NCBI RefSeq assembly: GCF_029223255.1
Contig: NZ_JARHUC010000002.1
Coordinates: 682,001-746,000 of the forward strand
Source of the DNA: Albimonas marina
GTDB lineage: Bacteria > Pseudomonadota > Alphaproteobacteria > Rhodobacterales > Rhodobacteraceae
Direction of reading: 5' to 3'
Length of the DNA stretch: 64,000 nt
Position 1 is the first letter of the stretch, and each line of letters starts with the position of its first letter. Below are positions 62,310-64,000 of the stretch, in pieces. The notes beneath the pieces were generated by a model. That model saw only the letters and a list, made by a program, of their open reading frames with translations. It was not told the DNA's origin and did not search any database. The position numbers and the translations under genes are program-made.

Positions 62310-64000
62310 ATGTCCCGGCCCGCCAAGTCCCCGCCCGTCGATCTCGGCCGCCGCCGCCTGCTCCAGGCCGGCGCCGCCGCCGGCGCGCTGATCGCGCTGC
62401 ATCCGTTCTCGGCCCGCGCCGCCGCCAACCAGGCGCATCTGCGCGTGCTGTCGACGACCGACCTGCACGTCCACGTCTTCCCCTACGACTACTACGGCGA
62501 CAAGCCCAACGACTCGATGGGGCTGGCGCGGACCGCGGCGCTGGTGGAGGGGATCCGGGCCGAGGCCACGAACTCGATCCTGGTCGACAACGGCGACTTC
62601 CTGCAGGGCAACCCGATGGGCGACTACATCGCCTATGAGCGGGGCATGAAGGAGGGCGACGTCCACCCGGTCATCAAGGCCATGAACGTGCTGGGCTATT
62701 CCTGCTCGACGCTGGGCAACCACGAGTTCAACTACGGCCTGGGCTTCATGGACAAGGTGCTGGCCGGCGCGAACTTCCCGTTCGTGTGCGCCAACGTCGC
62801 CCGCGGCAAGCTGGCCTCCGAGGCCCGCAAGGACGACCTGTGGCTGCCGCCCTACGTGATCGTCGACGCGCAGGTGACCGACGGCGCGGGCGAGGCGCAC
62901 ACGCTCAAGCTCGGCCTGATCGGCTTCACGCCGCCCCAGATCATGTCCTGGGACAAGCGCCACCTGGAGGGGAACGTCGAGACCCGCGACATCGTCGAGG
63001 CCGCCATGGCCTGGGTCCCCCAGATCCGGGAGGAGGGCGCGGACCTGGTGATCGCGCTCGCCCACACCGGCATCGGCTCGGACGCCTACGCGCCGATGAT
63101 GGAGAACGCGGCCGTCCCGCTCGCCGCCGTCGAGGGGATCGACGCCATCGTCACCGGCCACAGCCACCTCGACTTCCCCGGCAAGAAGTACGAGGGGCTC
63201 GCGGGGCTCGACGTCGCCAAGGGCACGATCTCGGGCAAGCCGGGCGTGATGGCGGGGTTCTGGGGCTCCCACATGGGCCTGATCGACCTGATGATCGAGA
63301 AGGAGGGCGGCGCCTGGCGCGTGGTCTCGGCCGAGACCGAGGCCCGCCCGATCTTCGAGCGGGTGGAGCGCAAGAACGTCCCCCTGGTCGAGAGCGTCGC
63401 CGCCGTCGAGGCGGCCGCGCGCGAGGACCACGAGGCGACGCTCGCCTACGTGCGTCGTCCGGTGGGCGAGACCTCGGCGCCGCTGCATTCCTACTTCGCG
63501 CTGGTGGCCGACGACCCCTCGGTCCAGATCGTGTCGAACGCGCAGATCTGGTACATCGAGCAGATGCTGGCGGGGACCGAGCATGCGGGCCTGCCGATCC
63601 TGTCCGCCGCAGCCCCGTTCAAGGCCGGCGGCCGCGGGGGCCCCGAGTACTACACCGAGGTCGAGACCGGCCCCATCGCCATCAAGAACGTCGCCGACCT
63701 CTACCTCTACCCCAACACCGCGCGCGCCATGCTGATCTCGGGCGCCGACGTGAAGGAGTGGCTGGAGATGTCGGCGGGCATCTTCAACCAGGTCGAGCCA
63801 GGCGCGACCGACGCGCCCCTGATCAACCCGGGCTTCCCCTCCTACAACTTCGACGTCATCGACGGGGTGACCTACCGGATCGACCTGAGCCAGCCGGCGA
63901 AATACGATCGGGACGGGGCCGTCGTGAACGCCGGGGCCGGGCGCATCGTGGACCTCGCGTTCCAGGGCGCGCCGATCGACCCGGAGGCGAAATTCGTGAT
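62310..64000 (+). CDS. 2',3'-cyclic-nucleotide 2'-phosphodiesterase/3'-nucleotidase, 3' end cut off
   Basis: 563 complete codons, continuing past the window. Tat-type signal GRRRLLQAGAAAGALIALHPFSARA. Metallophosphatase domain with STTDLHVHVFPYDYY, VDNGDFLQGNPMGDY, LGNHEFNYGL, IALAHTGIGSD and TGHSHLDFPGK; then the 5'-nucleotidase C-terminal domain begins (LHSYFALVADDPSVQIVSNAQIWY, DLYLYPNTARAMLISG). This is the CpdB layout: periplasmic release of nucleosides and phosphate from cyclic nucleotides. GGGA is nine bases before the ATG. 62056-62309 holds a GC-rich spacer only. Confidence 0.92.
   Translation, partial: MSRPAKSPPVDLGRRRLLQAGAAAGALIALHPFSARAAANQAHLRVLSTTDLHVHVFPYDYYGDKPNDSMGLARTAALVEGIRAEATNSILVDNGDFLQGNPMGDYIAYERGMKEGDVHPVIKAMNVLGYSCSTLGNHEFNYGLGFMDKVLAGANFPFVCANVARGKLASEARKDDLWLPPYVIVDAQVTDGAGEAHTLKLGLIGFTPPQIMSWDKRHLEGNVETRDIVEAAMAWVPQIREEGADLVIALAHTGIGSDAYAPMMENAAVPLAAVEGIDAIVTGHSHLDFPGKKYEGLAGLDVAKGTISGKPGVMAGFWGSHMGLIDLMIEKEGGAWRVVSAETEARPIFERVERKNVPLVESVAAVEAAAREDHEATLAYVRRPVGETSAPLHSYFALVADDPSVQIVSNAQIWYIEQMLAGTEHAGLPILSAAAPFKAGGRGGPEYYTEVETGPIAIKNVADLYLYPNTARAMLISGADVKEWLEMSAGIFNQVEPGATDAPLINPGFPSYNFDVIDGVTYRIDLSQPAKYDRDGAVVNAGAGRIVDLAFQGAPIDPEAKFV

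Overview
The window is a very GC-rich stretch of chromosome with no rRNA, tRNA, CRISPR array, integrase or transposase that I could see. It looks like a marine or salt-tolerant alphaproteobacterium close to Rhodobacterales (Paracoccaceae-like). The reasons are a C4-type 5-aminolevulinate synthase (hemA), a soluble cytochrome c2-type protein, the rnc-era-DUF1491 order, a zinc-finger protein of the NDUFS6 type, an ectoine operon with its own aspartokinase, and several acyl-CoA and Liv-type ABC genes. The genus assignment is an inference.

Layout. 1-4109: acyl-CoA dehydrogenase (5' end missing), CaiB/BaiF CoA-transferase/racemase, SlyD-like FKBP, SDR. 4203-9208: YqgE/AlgH, a secreted DsbD N-domain protein, MaoC hydratase, ribF, sulfotransferase, zinc-finger protein. 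9260-13545: polA and a beta-lactamase-fold serine hydrolase. 13652-16794: nitrilase-family amidase, grxC and comF-like gene on the minus strand, divergent from an NDUFAF5/BioC-like methyltransferase. 17266-20636: lepB-rnc-era-DUF1491-secreted protein. 20770-25132: cytochrome c, hemA, a SqrR/BigR-like ArsR repressor, AI-2E-family permease. 25278-27186: 2OG-Fe(II) oxygenase, CAP-domain protein, TauE/SafE permease.

27670-35632 is a metal- or haem-related cell-envelope cluster: two imelysin (M75) proteins, a di-haem DUF1111 protein, a DUF1513 protein and two outer-membrane barrels. One barrel is inserted in the opposite direction. 36006-41088 is a complete Liv-type ABC importer. 41216-44599 is a phosphorelay: secreted accessory protein, hybrid kinase, Hpt protein. 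44637-49432 is the ectoine locus: a MarR/EctR-like regulator divergent from ectA-ectB-ectC-ask, ended by a clear terminator. 49856-51625: lipid kinase and phosphoesterase. 51807-59687 is a second Liv-type importer with three tandem paralogous binding proteins. It is followed by a TetR regulator, another acyl-CoA dehydrogenase and a 3'-truncated cyclic-nucleotide phosphodiesterase.

The strongest unexplained signal is a dispersed element of about 250 bp present twice (12196-12445 and 16841-17104). Each copy folds into a long branched palindrome, and the two copies differ by paired, compensating substitutions, so the structure itself appears to be conserved. Other points worth checking are a perfect 14-bp palindrome on the TetR start codon, a motif shared by the promoters of two duplicated binding-protein genes, a 38-codon reading frame coupled to the second livG-type gene, and a Zur-like box followed by a leader with an apparent intrinsic terminator in the imelysin cluster.
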